35,357 bases of DNA from Clostridiales bacterium DTU023 (lineage in GTDB: Bacteria; Bacillota; Clostridia; Saccharofermentanales; DTU023): assembly GCA_001512945.1 (NCBI GenBank), contig LFTF01000037.1:1044-36400 (forward strand). Direction: 5' to 3'. How positions within the stretch are numbered: position 1 is the stretch's first letter; every line of letters begins with the position of its first letter. The position numbers and the translations under genes were made by a program. Positions 14,090-23,407 of the stretch are shown piece by piece. A model generated the notes under the pieces. It was not told where the DNA came from. It did not search any database and saw only the letters and a program-made list of their open reading frames with translations.

Positions 14090-14752
14090 ATGAGTCAAAG
14101 ATCAGAAGGCAGGCAGGACAAGCCACAATCGAAGATTCCTGACCAGACACCTTCTGTTCGTTCGTTTGAAATCAAACGCGCGGACAGTAAAGAGCTGGTG
14201 GGAGAGGATTATTTTCAGGAGAAAATCCTTCATGTAGATCCAAGGTTTATCGGACGGATATTTTCGGTCGAAGTTCAGAAAGTCCGCTTGCCTGACGGAC
14301 GAGAGACGACACGTGAGATTGTTCGCCATCCTGGTGGGGCCTGCGTGGTTGCGCTTGATGCAGATGATACCGTCTATCTTGTCCACCAGTACCGTGTTGG
14401 AACGGGAGGTCCGTTGCGCGAAGTCCCGGCCGGCAAACTGGAACCACCGGAAGACGCGTTGAGTTGTGCCCGCAGAGAGCTGGCTGAGGAGACAGGGATT
14501 GTAGCTGATCGCTGGGACTTATTAACTCGTTTTAATCCTTCCCCTGGTTATACGGATGAGATCATAAGTATTTACCTTGCACGAGGATTATCTCAAGGAT
14601 ATGCGCAACCTGATGAAGGGGAGTTCATTTCCTGTGAACGTATTTTATTGTACGATGCACTTGAAGAAGTGAGACAAGGCACGCTCACAGATGGTAAGAC
14701 ATGTCTCGGCATCTTGCTGACGGCCGACCTGATCGGCTATACACGGTTATAG
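14090..14752 (+). CDS. Nudix hydrolase, ADP-ribose pyrophosphatase type
   Basis: Hydrolyses nucleoside diphosphate derivatives, most likely ADP-ribose to AMP and ribose 5-phosphate. The 220-residue protein has a low-complexity start (1-25), then a domain with REIVRHPGGACVVALD and YLVHQYRVGTGGPLREVPAG, both typical of the NudF/ADPRase group. The Nudix box at 115-137 fits G-x5-E-x7-REL-x-EE-x-G with Gly115, Glu121, Arg129, Glu130, Glu133 and Glu134. It follows rnhA by 43 bases and ends 6 bases before ftsK. ADP-ribose turnover could link to the sirtuin upstream, but that is only a thought. The exact substrate is unproven. Confidence 0.9.
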   Translation: MSQRSEGRQDKPQSKIPDQTPSVRSFEIKRADSKELVGEDYFQEKILHVDPRFIGRIFSVEVQKVRLPDGRETTREIVRHPGGACVVALDADDTVYLVHQYRVGTGGPLREVPAGKLEPPEDALSCARRELAEETGIVADRWDLLTRFNPSPGYTDEIISIYLARGLSQGYAQPDEGEFISCERILLYDALEEVRQGTLTDGKTCLGILLTADLIGYTRL

Positions 14753-14758
14753 TGTCGT

Positions 14759-17395
14759 ATGTCTGCTATTGAAAATAAATCGAACGGTAAACCGATGAAT
14801 CGCCAGCAACGCGATCTTCTTGGAACGTTATTCCTTGCCCTCGGCTTATTGTTGGCATTTGCTCTCTATGCACCTGTAACGTGGACAGGGTGGCTGGGCC
14901 GTAACCTCTCTACTGTTAGCACTGGGTTATTCGGATCACTTGCCTATGTCATGCCGGTTGCGTTACTTGCATTCTCATTAATGTTTTTTATTCGAAGAGA
15001 GATTCCCGTTTTGTCGAAAAAAATTGGTGCTCTGTTTTTACTTTACTTGATCGCAGATTCATTGCTTTCGTTATTTACCTTGCCTTATAAAACAATGCTT
15101 GAAGTCATGACACCGATTCCCGAAAAAGGTTGGGCCGGTTTTCATATTATTCGGGAACTGTGGCGGTTTGGCCGTTTTCCCGAGATGATCGGTTCTGGCA
15201 ACAAACTGAGTGGGGGATTGGCCGGCGGTATTATCGCACATCCACTTGAACGCGTGGCAGGTCTTACGGGAGCGCTTATACTTCTTTTCGCTGTTCTTCT
15301 AACCGTTCTTGTGTTTGCGTTTGATCTTTCACCTTCCAGGATACTGAAGCGCGCGGAGCACCTTGTCGCGGATCCGCTGGAGCCGGACAAGGAAGACGAT
15401 CATACCGAGATGATCGAGAATGAACCCCCGGGTATATTTTCACGTATATTTGGGAAAAAGCAAAAGTATCCAGACGAAATTTCTGTCGGAGAATCGGACA
15501 GTTCAGTCGAATTGCCAGGTGAGTCCGCACCCGATGTCACAGGAATAGGTCCTTTGGGCTGGGACTCTTTATACACAAACAAGATGAATGGAGCTTCGGA
15601 ACACGATAGAGAGAACTCATCGTTTGCAAAACCGCCCCCGGGATACCGGCCGATAGAAAAAACCTCCGGAACCTGCAAACCATTGCAGGGCACACCGTAT
15701 CTATTTTCCCCACCAAGAGGTGGAATGACTGAAGATCATACAACACCAGAGTCACAAGACGGTTATTTGCCTTCGGGAGGATTACGGACTCCGGCAGTTG
15801 AGTTTGGGCTCACAGTTGACCGCGAGGATGATAATTTAAACAAGCCGGTAACAAAACAACGCAAACCGGTCAGAACATACAAACCTGAACAGATGAGCAT
15901 GCTGGCAAGATACCAGCCGCCGCCGCTTACTTTGCTAAAAGAAGATAGTGGCATGACGAAAACGCCACAGGAAATGCGAGAGATACGCGAGCTGGGCAGA
16001 AAACTTGAGGAAACTTTAGACAATTTTGGTATTGATGCGAAAATCGTAAATTATACGACAGGTCCTACCATTACACGATTTGAACTTTCTCCCGGCCCTG
16101 GTATCAAAGTCAGTCGGATCGTCAACCTTGCGGACGACATTGCACTTAGTTTAGCGGCGATGGGTGTGCGTATAGAGGCCCCTATACCCGGGAAAGCCGC
16201 GATCGGCATAGAGATACCAAATAGGAAAATGCGTCCTGTATTATTGCGCAGTCTTTTACAATCCAAAGAGTTCAAGCAGGAAAAAGGCCCTCTTGTCGCG
16301 GCACTTGGCCGGGATGTGGGCGGCGAAGCGATCCTGTGTGATTTGAGTAAAATGCCTCATCTGCTGATTGCCGGCGCTACCGGATCTGGGAAATCGGTTT
16401 GTATCAACTCAATTCTGATCAGTATTCTTTACCGGTCTTCACCAGAAGAAGTCCGTATGCTGATGATTGATCCCAAAATAGTTGAACTCAATGTTTACAA
16501 CGGAATTCCACATCTGTTGCAACCAGTTGTCACAAATCCAGAAAAAGCATATGGCGTGCTGAACTATGCGATCGCCGAGATGGAGAGGCGCTACCGTCTC
16601 TTCGCCGATAGGAGAGTACGCGACATTACCTCATACAACAACGCTGTCAGAAAATTGAAAAACCCAGATGAAAACGAAGGTCCGATCCCGAATATTTTGA
16701 TTGTGATTGACGAACTTGCGGATCTTATGGCAATTACGCAGCACCAGGTTGAAAATGCCATCTCACGACTAATGGCTAAGGCGCGTGCCGTCGGTATCCA
16801 TGTGATTATTGCCACACAGCGCCCATCAGTTGACGTCATCACGGGTGTCATCAAGGCTAATATACCTTCGCGCATTGCATTCGCTGTAGCTTCTCAAGTC
16901 GATTCACGCACAATCATTGATTCGGGTGGCGCAGAAAAACTTTTAGGTAGAGGAGATATGCTCTATTATCCGCTCGGCTCTATCAAAGCGATCCGCGGAC
17001 AAGGTTCTTTCGTGACCAACAGCGAGGTTGAGCGTGTTTTATCGTTTATTAAGAGTTATTACCCTGAAAATTACGATGACAAAGTAGCGGCTGCAATCGA
17101 GAATCCAGATGGAGATGACAAGGCAGGCGCTCGTGTTGAAAGCGGAGAAGACGAACTTCTGATGGAAGCGCTCCGCGTGATCATCGAATCAGAATACGCC
17201 GCTGTTTCGCTGTTACAACGCAAGCTATCGGTTGGTTATCCGAGAGCTGCGCGCATTGTAGACCGCTTGAGTGAGCTCGGATATGTCGGCCCCTTTGAAG
17301 GTAGCAAGCCACGCAAAGTACTTATCACACCCGATCAATACGAACGCCTTTGCTCAGACGGCGATGGCGAGGGGAGCGATGACAGCTTTGCGTGA
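14759..17395 (+). CDS. ftsK: DNA translocase FtsK/SpoIIIE
   Basis: Membrane-anchored hexameric motor that pumps chromosomal DNA through the closing septum. The N-terminal region has about four membrane segments (about 20-185), followed by a charged, Pro-rich linker (about 195-400) and the motor. GATGSGKS (539-546) is Walker A, LIVIDELADL (about 645-655) is Walker B. A winged-helix gamma domain (about 800-868; LLQRKLSVGYPRAARIVDRL) would read orienting sequences. The length of 878 is normal. No clear ribosome-binding site precedes ATG 14759; ATG 14795 is an alternative. Starting 6 bases after the Nudix gene suggests translational coupling. Whether the host sporulates cannot be judged from this gene. 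Confidence 0.95.
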   Translation: MSAIENKSNGKPMNRQQRDLLGTLFLALGLLLAFALYAPVTWTGWLGRNLSTVSTGLFGSLAYVMPVALLAFSLMFFIRREIPVLSKKIGALFLLYLIADSLLSLFTLPYKTMLEVMTPIPEKGWAGFHIIRELWRFGRFPEMIGSGNKLSGGLAGGIIAHPLERVAGLTGALILLFAVLLTVLVFAFDLSPSRILKRAEHLVADPLEPDKEDDHTEMIENEPPGIFSRIFGKKQKYPDEISVGESDSSVELPGESAPDVTGIGPLGWDSLYTNKMNGASEHDRENSSFAKPPPGYRPIEKTSGTCKPLQGTPYLFSPPRGGMTEDHTTPESQDGYLPSGGLRTPAVEFGLTVDREDDNLNKPVTKQRKPVRTYKPEQMSMLARYQPPPLTLLKEDSGMTKTPQEMREIRELGRKLEETLDNFGIDAKIVNYTTGPTITRFELSPGPGIKVSRIVNLADDIALSLAAMGVRIEAPIPGKAAIGIEIPNRKMRPVLLRSLLQSKEFKQEKGPLVAALGRDVGGEAILCDLSKMPHLLIAGATGSGKSVCINSILISILYRSSPEEVRMLMIDPKIVELNVYNGIPHLLQPVVTNPEKAYGVLNYAIAEMERRYRLFADRRVRDITSYNNAVRKLKNPDENEGPIPNILIVIDELADLMAITQHQVENAISRLMAKARAVGIHVIIATQRPSVDVITGVIKANIPSRIAFAVASQVDSRTIIDSGGAEKLLGRGDMLYYPLGSIKAIRGQGSFVTNSEVERVLSFIKSYYPENYDDKVAAAIENPDGDDKAGARVESGEDELLMEALRVIIESEYAAVSLLQRKLSVGYPRAARIVDRLSELGYVGPFEGSKPRKVLITPDQYERLCSDGDGEGSDDSFA

Positions 17396-18647
17396 TTCAT
17401 CTTATTATTTCAAAACAGCTGAAATCATTTCAGTTGGTACAGAACTATTGATTGGGCAGACTGTTGACACGAATGCCCATTTTCTATCGGGTCAACTCAC
17501 AGAGCTGGGGATTTCGACTTATCGCCATACGGTCGTCGGTGATAATGAATCACGTCTTGAAAAGGCAATAAGGCTGGCATTGGAAGACAATGATCTCGTC
17601 ATTACGACGGGAGGCCTGGGGCCAACCAGGGATGATTTGACGTCTGCAGTCGTCGCGCATATTGCCGGAGTTTCTCTTGTCAAGGACACAGCGGTTGATG
17701 ATGAATTAAAAAGACGTTATTCTGACAAATCTCGTTTTGATTTTTCTTTTTATCCTACTATCCCGGAAGGCGCGACCGTTTTCATGAATGATAACGGGAC
17801 TGCTCCCGGTTCACTCATTATCTTTTTACAAAGCGACCAGCGGAAAGCCATCCTGATGTTGCCAGGTCCGCCTGATGAGATGAAACCGATGTTTCTCAAG
17901 TACGTCACACAGGCAATGGAACCGTTCTGCCGCTACCGGTTCATCCACAGGTATGTACGCCTCACAGGTATCGGTGAATCAAGTGCTGAACGGCTTGTTC
18001 GGGATCTCATCGATCAACAGGACGATGTCACGATCGCGCCATACGCGTCACCGGGTGAAGTTGTTATCCGTGTCTCTCAGCGACTAGATCTCAATAGCGA
18101 TGTTGACCTTACCGCTGCCGTCATCGAAATACTTTGCGACCGCTTGGGTGAGTATATCTTCGAGGTAGGTCCCAGGTCCCTCGAACAAGTGTTGTTCGAT
18201 TTGTTGGAACAAAAACAAGCTACCTGCGCCTTCGCCGAGTCTTGCACGGCGGGGTTGGCTTCTGCGATACTTGCTTCTGTACCAGGCGTTTCAGGCGTTT
18301 TTATTGGCAGCATTATTAGTTACAGTAATCAAATGAAACACAAATTACTCGGCGTATCTCAAGAGATTCTCACTGTTGAGGGATCCGTCAGCGAATCATG
18401 TGCGCGGGCAATGGCTGCAGGATGCCGTGAAAAAACAGGAGCAGATTTTGCTTTATCCTTTACCGGAATTGCCGGCCCGTCCGGTGGCAGTGACGACCAA
18501 CCAGTTGGTACTGTGTGGATCGCCTGTTCGGGAGATCAAAAAACAAAGGCGGTAGAATTTCATTTCAATGGGAACAGGGAGCGTATCAGGAAACTGGCCG
18601 TCTATGCGGGATTCAATCTTTTGAGAAGGAGTTTACTCGATCTATGA
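17379..18647 (+). CDS. cinA: CinA-type protein with PncC (NMN amidohydrolase) domain
   Basis: Two-domain protein. The N-terminal part (about 10-180) is the MoaB-like COG1058 domain (AEIISVGTELLIGQTVDTNA, ITTGGLGPTRDDLT, PGPPDEM). The C-terminal part (about 260-420) is PncC-like (CAFAESCTAGLASA, FTGIAGPSGGS, VGTVWIA), which deamidates nicotinamide mononucleotide in NAD salvage. In several Firmicutes cinA precedes recA, here with murJ in between. The frame is open further upstream, but ATG 17379 directly follows GAGGGGAG and gives 422 residues, the usual length. It overlaps the end of ftsK by 17 bases. Confidence 0.93.
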   Translation: MTALRDSSYYFKTAEIISVGTELLIGQTVDTNAHFLSGQLTELGISTYRHTVVGDNESRLEKAIRLALEDNDLVITTGGLGPTRDDLTSAVVAHIAGVSLVKDTAVDDELKRRYSDKSRFDFSFYPTIPEGATVFMNDNGTAPGSLIIFLQSDQRKAILMLPGPPDEMKPMFLKYVTQAMEPFCRYRFIHRYVRLTGIGESSAERLVRDLIDQQDDVTIAPYASPGEVVIRVSQRLDLNSDVDLTAAVIEILCDRLGEYIFEVGPRSLEQVLFDLLEQKQATCAFAESCTAGLASAILASVPGVSGVFIGSIISYSNQMKHKLLGVSQEILTVEGSVSESCARAMAAGCREKTGADFALSFTGIAGPSGGSDDQPVGTVWIACSGDQKTKAVEFHFNGNRERIRKLAVYAGFNLLRRSLLDL

Positions 18648-20269
18648 GAAAATCTCAGCGAGAAAAAGGGCAGCTCCTGACAGATCTGCAAGGAAGTGGC
18701 ATGCGTGTTATGTCGTCCAGCCGCGCAACTGCACTCCTAATGTTCTCGCTTGCTACCGCTAAAATCACAGGGTTTGCCCGTGAAATTCTGATCGCGCCGA
18801 CCTTCGGTTATGGTATCAATACAGACGCGTATTTCATTGGTTTTCAGATACCTGATCTATTTTACCAGCTACTAGTCGGCGGCACGTTCGCGGCTGCCGT
18901 GACCCCGGCCGTCTCCTCAGCGCTGGCACGTGATAAGGAAGGTAAACTGTGGCGCAGTCTGAGTACATTTATTAACGTATTCTTGATTGCCTTTCTGATC
19001 GCTATCGTGATTGGAGAAATATTCGCCGGGCCGCTTATCTGGAGCTACAATCCCAGCAAAGATCCCGAAACCATAGAGCGAGCGATCAGGGTTGCCCGGA
19101 CATTATTTCCGCAGACTATTTTTCTGTTTCTTGCCGGCATGTGCGTCGGTGTTTTGAACGGCCACAAATTATTTCAACGTGCAGCCTTTACGAGCACACT
19201 CTACAATGTGGTCTGCATCGTCTTCATGCTGCGCTGGGGCAGTGAGTCGGCAAGCGCTCCGGCAAAAGTCGCTTTCGGCGTTGTTATCGCCGCGGCAGTC
19301 AATTTTTTATATCTCGCATTCATGGCGAGGAAGGTTATACATTACCGTCCTTTAATAGACACGAAAGATAGTGGCTATAAGCGTTTACTTCGACTTGCTG
19401 TCCCCACACTGATCTCCGGAACGGCCATCCAGCTCAATTTGATCATTCAGACAGGGTTCGCCAATCAATTCACAGGGGCTGTGACTTCGTTGCGTCACGC
19501 GCAGACGACATGGAAACTGCCCTACGGCATTTTCGCGCTGGCTGTCGCAAGTGTCATGTCTCCCAATCTGACTAGAGCCTATGCAAACCATCGTTTCGAA
19601 GATATGCGCCAAATTTTTACGGAATCACTCCGCCGCGCTCTTTACTATGTGACGCCTTTTGTTTTGATTTTCGCAGTCATGGCTGAAGAGACGGTTGAGG
19701 CTATCTTTCAATGGGGCGGCGCGATCCCTCAGGAAAATCTTATGATCGAAGCAACCCTTCTGCGTTTTTATTGTCCCGCGATATTTTTCCTTACTTTTTA
19801 TGAAATTGTGAATCAGGCATTTTACGCGCGACACGTCACGCGTGTATCGCTTTTTACGGCGATCATCTCGCTGATACTCAATCCGATATTCTGTATCATT
19901 TTTACACGTACATTTAACATGGGAATTTATGGACTTCCCATCGCTTATGTGCTAAACAGCGTGATCAATATGCTAATGATCTCTATTCTGTACCGTGCGC
20001 ACATTCGTGAAGCGCGACCGTATAGGATGTTGCCTTTCTATCTGAGGCTACTGCTCTGTTCAGCAACCACAGTGATCGTTATTTTGGGTTTAAACACATT
20101 GCCGCTAGATACGAACAATAAGGTTCTTCAATTGGTATTTTATGCTGTCAAAGCTTTGCTTGCTATGGTGACTTACTACTTAACCGGTCTCGCGATCAAT
20201 TTCCGTGAATCACGAGATCTTCAGGGTATGGTTCGGCGTTTTTTAAGACTGTCGCCGACAAGGATGTGA
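18644..20269 (+). CDS. murJ: Lipid II flippase MurJ (MviN family)
   Basis: Multispanning membrane protein of the MOP superfamily that moves lipid-linked peptidoglycan precursors across the membrane. With Met at 18644 it has 541 residues, the normal size for about 14 membrane segments. Typical features are TAKITGFAREILIAPTFG near the first helix, AYFIGFQIPDLFYQLLVGG, and FYCPAIFF/NQAFYARH in the second half. The start overlaps the cinA stop in ATGA, with AAGGAG 11 bases upstream, so the two genes are translationally coupled. Related MOP proteins (polysaccharide exporters) are less likely given length and motifs. Confidence 0.9.
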   Translation: MRKSQREKGQLLTDLQGSGMRVMSSSRATALLMFSLATAKITGFAREILIAPTFGYGINTDAYFIGFQIPDLFYQLLVGGTFAAAVTPAVSSALARDKEGKLWRSLSTFINVFLIAFLIAIVIGEIFAGPLIWSYNPSKDPETIERAIRVARTLFPQTIFLFLAGMCVGVLNGHKLFQRAAFTSTLYNVVCIVFMLRWGSESASAPAKVAFGVVIAAAVNFLYLAFMARKVIHYRPLIDTKDSGYKRLLRLAVPTLISGTAIQLNLIIQTGFANQFTGAVTSLRHAQTTWKLPYGIFALAVASVMSPNLTRAYANHRFEDMRQIFTESLRRALYYVTPFVLIFAVMAEETVEAIFQWGGAIPQENLMIEATLLRFYCPAIFFLTFYEIVNQAFYARHVTRVSLFTAIISLILNPIFCIIFTRTFNMGIYGLPIAYVLNSVINMLMISILYRAHIREARPYRMLPFYLRLLLCSATTVIVILGLNTLPLDTNNKVLQLVFYAVKALLAMVTYYLTGLAINFRESRDLQGMVRRFLRLSPTRM

Positions 20270-20331
20270 CCTTGTTCGTTGTTTGACTGCGAGAAATGAT
20301 CGGAAACGACGGATTGGGCCATAGATAGAGA

Positions 20332-20360
20332 TTGACGATTGATCACAGAAACGATAAGAT
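20332..20360 (+). promoter_or_regulatory. Sigma-A promoter of recA
   Basis: TTGACG (20332-20337), a 17-base spacer, and TAAGAT (20355-20360). The expected start lies near 20367, just upstream of the LexA box. Confidence 0.7.
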
Positions 20361-20375
20361 GGAATTAGATGAGAA

Positions 20376-20389
20376 GGAACAAAAGTTCT
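20376..20389 (+). promoter_or_regulatory. LexA (SOS) operator upstream of recA
   Basis: GGAACAAAAGTTCT contains GAAC-N4-GTTC, the core of the Gram-positive LexA/DinR box (CGAAC-N4-GTTCG). It sits about 10 bases after the predicted start site, where LexA would block promoter escape. This supports DNA-damage induction of recA-recX and perhaps of genes further down. Confidence 0.75.
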
Positions 20390-20439
20390 GAAAGCAAATA
20401 TCATTAAACATGGGCTGAACAGATAACTAGGAGGTTGCT

Positions 20440-21570
20440 ATGGCTAAAGGAGCCAAATCAAAACAAGACGTCAAACCGACACAAGATAAAGATCGACAGA
20501 AGGCATTAAAAGCGGCACTCGACCGTATAGAAAAAGATTTTGGAAAAGGCGCTGTCCTGACACTTGGTGACACGAGCGTTATGGATGTGGAGTCGATCCC
20601 GACAGGCGCGCTGGCGCTTGACGTAGCGCTCGGCATTGGCGGTTTACCGCGCGGCCGTGTCGTGGAGATCTATGGTCCGGAATCTTCAGGCAAGACAACG
20701 GTAGCACTCCATAGTATCGCCGAAGCCCAAAAATTGGGTGGTATTGCCGCATTTATTGACGCTGAGCATGCGCTTGATCCCGCATATGCAGCAAAACTCG
20801 GTGTTGACATCGATAATCTGATCGTGTCACAACCCGATTACGGCGAACAGGCTCTGGAAATCGCGGAAGCTCTTGCCCGTTCAGGCGCCGTTGATGTCAT
20901 CGTCATAGATAGTGTATCTGCGCTTGTCCCACGTGCCGAGATTGACGGGGAGATGGGCGATGCGGTTGTAGGGTTGCAGGCACGCCTCATGTCACAGGCG
21001 CTCAGAAAGCTTGCAGCGGTCATAAATAAAAGCCGCACAATGGTTATATTTATCAATCAGCTTAGAGAAAAAATAGGCGTCATGTTTGGCAGTCCGGAGA
21101 CCACGTCTGGTGGCCGCGCTCTTAAGTTCTATGCAAGTGTTCGACTTGACGTTCGCAGGATCGGCAAGATTGAACTGGGTGATCAGTTAATCGGTTCGCG
21201 CACACGTATTAAAGTCGTGAAAAACAAGGTAGCGCCTCCTTTCCATGAAGCAGAAGTAGATATTATTTACGGCAGAGGCATCTCTCAGACAGGATGTGTT
21301 CTCGATATGGGAGTTGACGCAGATATTATCAAGAAGAGCGGATCATGGTTTTCTTACAAAGATCAGCGGCTCGGTCAGGGACGTGATAACGTGCGTGTTT
21401 TCCTTGATGACGAGGAGAACAGAGAACTTTACGAAACCATTGAGCAGGAAGTTCGCTCCCATTATCTGTCTGATCTAAAAGGAAAAGACGGGGGATCAAT
21501 CGATTCGGATGGTGATGTGGATGACATTCTGGATACAGATGTCGACGATATGCTCGGACTGGATCTGTGA
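20440..21570 (+). CDS. recA: Recombinase RecA
   Basis: ATP-dependent strand-exchange protein and coprotease for LexA. Walker A is GPESSGKTT at 79-87. VIVIDSVSALVPRAEIDGEMGD, INQLREKIGVMFGSPETTSGG and KVVKNKVAPPF are hallmark stretches found in that order. The 376-residue length is usual, and the C-terminal end is acidic (about 350-374), as in regulated RecA proteins. The ATG lies 6-7 bases after AGGAGG. A LexA box and promoter lie just upstream. Its stop codon overlaps the recX start. Confidence 0.98.
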   Translation: MAKGAKSKQDVKPTQDKDRQKALKAALDRIEKDFGKGAVLTLGDTSVMDVESIPTGALALDVALGIGGLPRGRVVEIYGPESSGKTTVALHSIAEAQKLGGIAAFIDAEHALDPAYAAKLGVDIDNLIVSQPDYGEQALEIAEALARSGAVDVIVIDSVSALVPRAEIDGEMGDAVVGLQARLMSQALRKLAAVINKSRTMVIFINQLREKIGVMFGSPETTSGGRALKFYASVRLDVRRIGKIELGDQLIGSRTRIKVVKNKVAPPFHEAEVDIIYGRGISQTGCVLDMGVDADIIKKSGSWFSYKDQRLGQGRDNVRVFLDDEENRELYETIEQEVRSHYLSDLKGKDGGSIDSDGDVDDILDTDVDDMLGLDL

Positions 21571-22043
21571 GTATCACTTCCGAATTTGACAAGGCAAGAC
21601 AAACAGCTGTAGCGTTCATCGGCATCGATCACTCTAAGTCATCGGGTCGCGTCAGGAACAAGCTTCTAACAAAAGGTGTGGATTCATCTATAGTTGATGA
21701 AGTGATTGAGTACCTGTGTGATATCGATTACATTAATGACCGGCGAGCAGCAAAAAGAATTGTCTCACGTTATAAGGGAAGGCGAATTCGATCAAAGCGA
21801 GCGATGGTTGCTGTTTTCATAAATAATGGAATCCCGTTCAAAGTGGCTGAATCCGTGGCGTCATCACTTGAGGACGACCGCGATACGGCGATCAGCTTGT
21901 GTCGATCGACTTATTCGATAATTTCAGAGGAATCGCGGCTCGATATAATGAAACTATTGCATCGCCGCGGTTACCCTGCCGATTTGTCTCGTGAAGTGAT
22001 ACGACAACTGTTGTCCCAAACAGAGGATTCATACGATAACTGA
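21567..22043 (+). CDS. recX: Regulatory protein RecX
   Basis: Small helical modulator that binds RecA filaments and limits their activity. The 158-residue protein has the repeated three-helix units typical of RecX (SGRVRNKLLTKGVDSSIVDE, YINDRRAAKRIVSRY, RSKRAMVAVFINNGIP, MKLLHRRGYPADLSREVI). It starts with GTG inside GTGA, overlapping the recA stop, so it should be coupled to recA. It ends overlapping the rimO start by one base. Confidence 0.9.
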   Translation: MSITSEFDKARQTAVAFIGIDHSKSSGRVRNKLLTKGVDSSIVDEVIEYLCDIDYINDRRAAKRIVSRYKGRRIRSKRAMVAVFINNGIPFKVAESVASSLEDDRDTAISLCRSTYSIISEESRLDIMKLLHRRGYPADLSREVIRQLLSQTEDSYDN

Positions 22044-23407
22044 TGAACCAGCCAACTTTTTATCTGCTCTCGCTTGGATGTCCTAAAAACGAGATCGATT
22101 CTGAATGCATGAGTTCCCTGTTGAAAGAAGAGGGGTTTATTTTCGAGCGCGATCCGCAGCTGGCAGATTTCCTCATCGTCAACACATGTGCATTTATTGA
22201 ACCGGCTGTGGACGAAGCCATTGAAGCTATCCTAGAACTTGCGGCAGTGAAAGCAAAAAGGAACGGGGAGCCTGGTCTCATCGTAGCAGGTTGTCTTGCC
22301 CAGCGATATAAAGAAGAGATATTTCAGGAGTTTCCTGAAGTCGATGCCATGCTTGGTACAGGTGAATACGGCAATGTTGTGATTACATTGCAAAAGCTGT
22401 TGCATGGCGAAAATCTTCGCAACGATATTCCCGGGGCGCCCGGCGATGTGTCGTATCTTGATTGCTCGCGTATTCCCTCTGCACCGGGATCAACTTACTC
22501 GTATCTCAAAATAGCAGAGGGATGTTCCAATGCTTGTGCCTATTGCGCCATTCCTAAACTCAGGGGGCCACAAAGGTCAAGACAGCCGGATTCAATTGTT
22601 CGTGAAGCACGCCATCTGGCAAAACTCGGCGTAAGAGAGCTGATTCTTATCGCGCAGGATACAACGCGTTATGGTTTTGATCTACCTAACCGGCCATCAC
22701 TCGCGTCACTTCTCAGACAAATCACAAGGCAAGTCCCCAACATTGAGCTAGTCCGCTGTTTGTACTTCTACGCTGATGCGCTGACCGATGAATTGATCGA
22801 GGAAATGTCAACAAATCCGAAGATAGCTCACTATGTTGATCTCCCCATCCAGCATGCTTCCAATGATGTCCTTGCCAGGATGCGCCGCCACGAAACCATT
22901 GAAATAATTGCCAAGAAGATAGATCAACTGCGGGACCGTATTCCGGGAGTCGTCTTGAGAACGACCGTTATGACAGGATTTCCCGGAGAAACAGAGGCTG
23001 ATTTTAACGAACTGCTGCATTTTATCAAAAAAGTAAAATTCGACAGGCTGGGTTGTTTTGTATTTTCAGCAGAGGAGGGTACTGTCGCGGCTCTGCTTCC
23101 TGACAAGATAGATCCAGACACAGCCGCTCGCCGTCGTGATCTTATTATGGAAGCACAACACTCAATCGCGCTGGAAGCCAATAAAAAAAGGATTGGTGAG
23201 GTAACACCTGTTATCTTTGAAGGCATTGATGACCGTGGTATACTCTTTCAAGGGAGAAGCTACGGTGAAGCACCGGAAATTGATCCCATTATTTTAGTTG
23301 CCGCGACTAAACCTTACTTAACGGTTGGCAGTCGAACACTCGTACGGATTGTTGACGCAGGGCCTTACGAGTTGATAGGGGAGTCTTTAGATGAATATTG
23401 CCAATAA
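22043..23407 (+). CDS. rimO: Ribosomal protein S12 methylthiotransferase RimO
   Basis: Radical-SAM enzyme that adds a methylthio group to an Asp of ribosomal protein S12. The N-terminal UPF0004 domain has SLGCPKNEIDSE, NTCAFI and AGCLAQRY, supplying the three cysteines of the auxiliary cluster. The radical-SAM motif is Cys161, Cys165, Cys168 (CSNACAYCAIP). A TRAM domain closes the protein (about 385-450). LGCPKNEIDSE separates RimO from MiaB. The 454-residue length is normal. ATG 22043 overlaps the recX stop codon (TGATG). Confidence 0.94.
   Translation: MNQPTFYLLSLGCPKNEIDSECMSSLLKEEGFIFERDPQLADFLIVNTCAFIEPAVDEAIEAILELAAVKAKRNGEPGLIVAGCLAQRYKEEIFQEFPEVDAMLGTGEYGNVVITLQKLLHGENLRNDIPGAPGDVSYLDCSRIPSAPGSTYSYLKIAEGCSNACAYCAIPKLRGPQRSRQPDSIVREARHLAKLGVRELILIAQDTTRYGFDLPNRPSLASLLRQITRQVPNIELVRCLYFYADALTDELIEEMSTNPKIAHYVDLPIQHASNDVLARMRRHETIEIIAKKIDQLRDRIPGVVLRTTVMTGFPGETEADFNELLHFIKKVKFDRLGCFVFSAEEGTVAALLPDKIDPDTAARRRDLIMEAQHSIALEANKKRIGEVTPVIFEGIDDRGILFQGRSYGEAPEIDPIILVAATKPYLTVGSRTLVRIVDAGPYELIGESLDEYCQ

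Noticed and set aside
14714..14753. Promoter before ftsK (TTGCTG to TATACA, or TATAGT close to the start)
   Set aside because: The hexamers are weak and lie in the coding end of the Nudix gene; co-transcription explains expression equally well.
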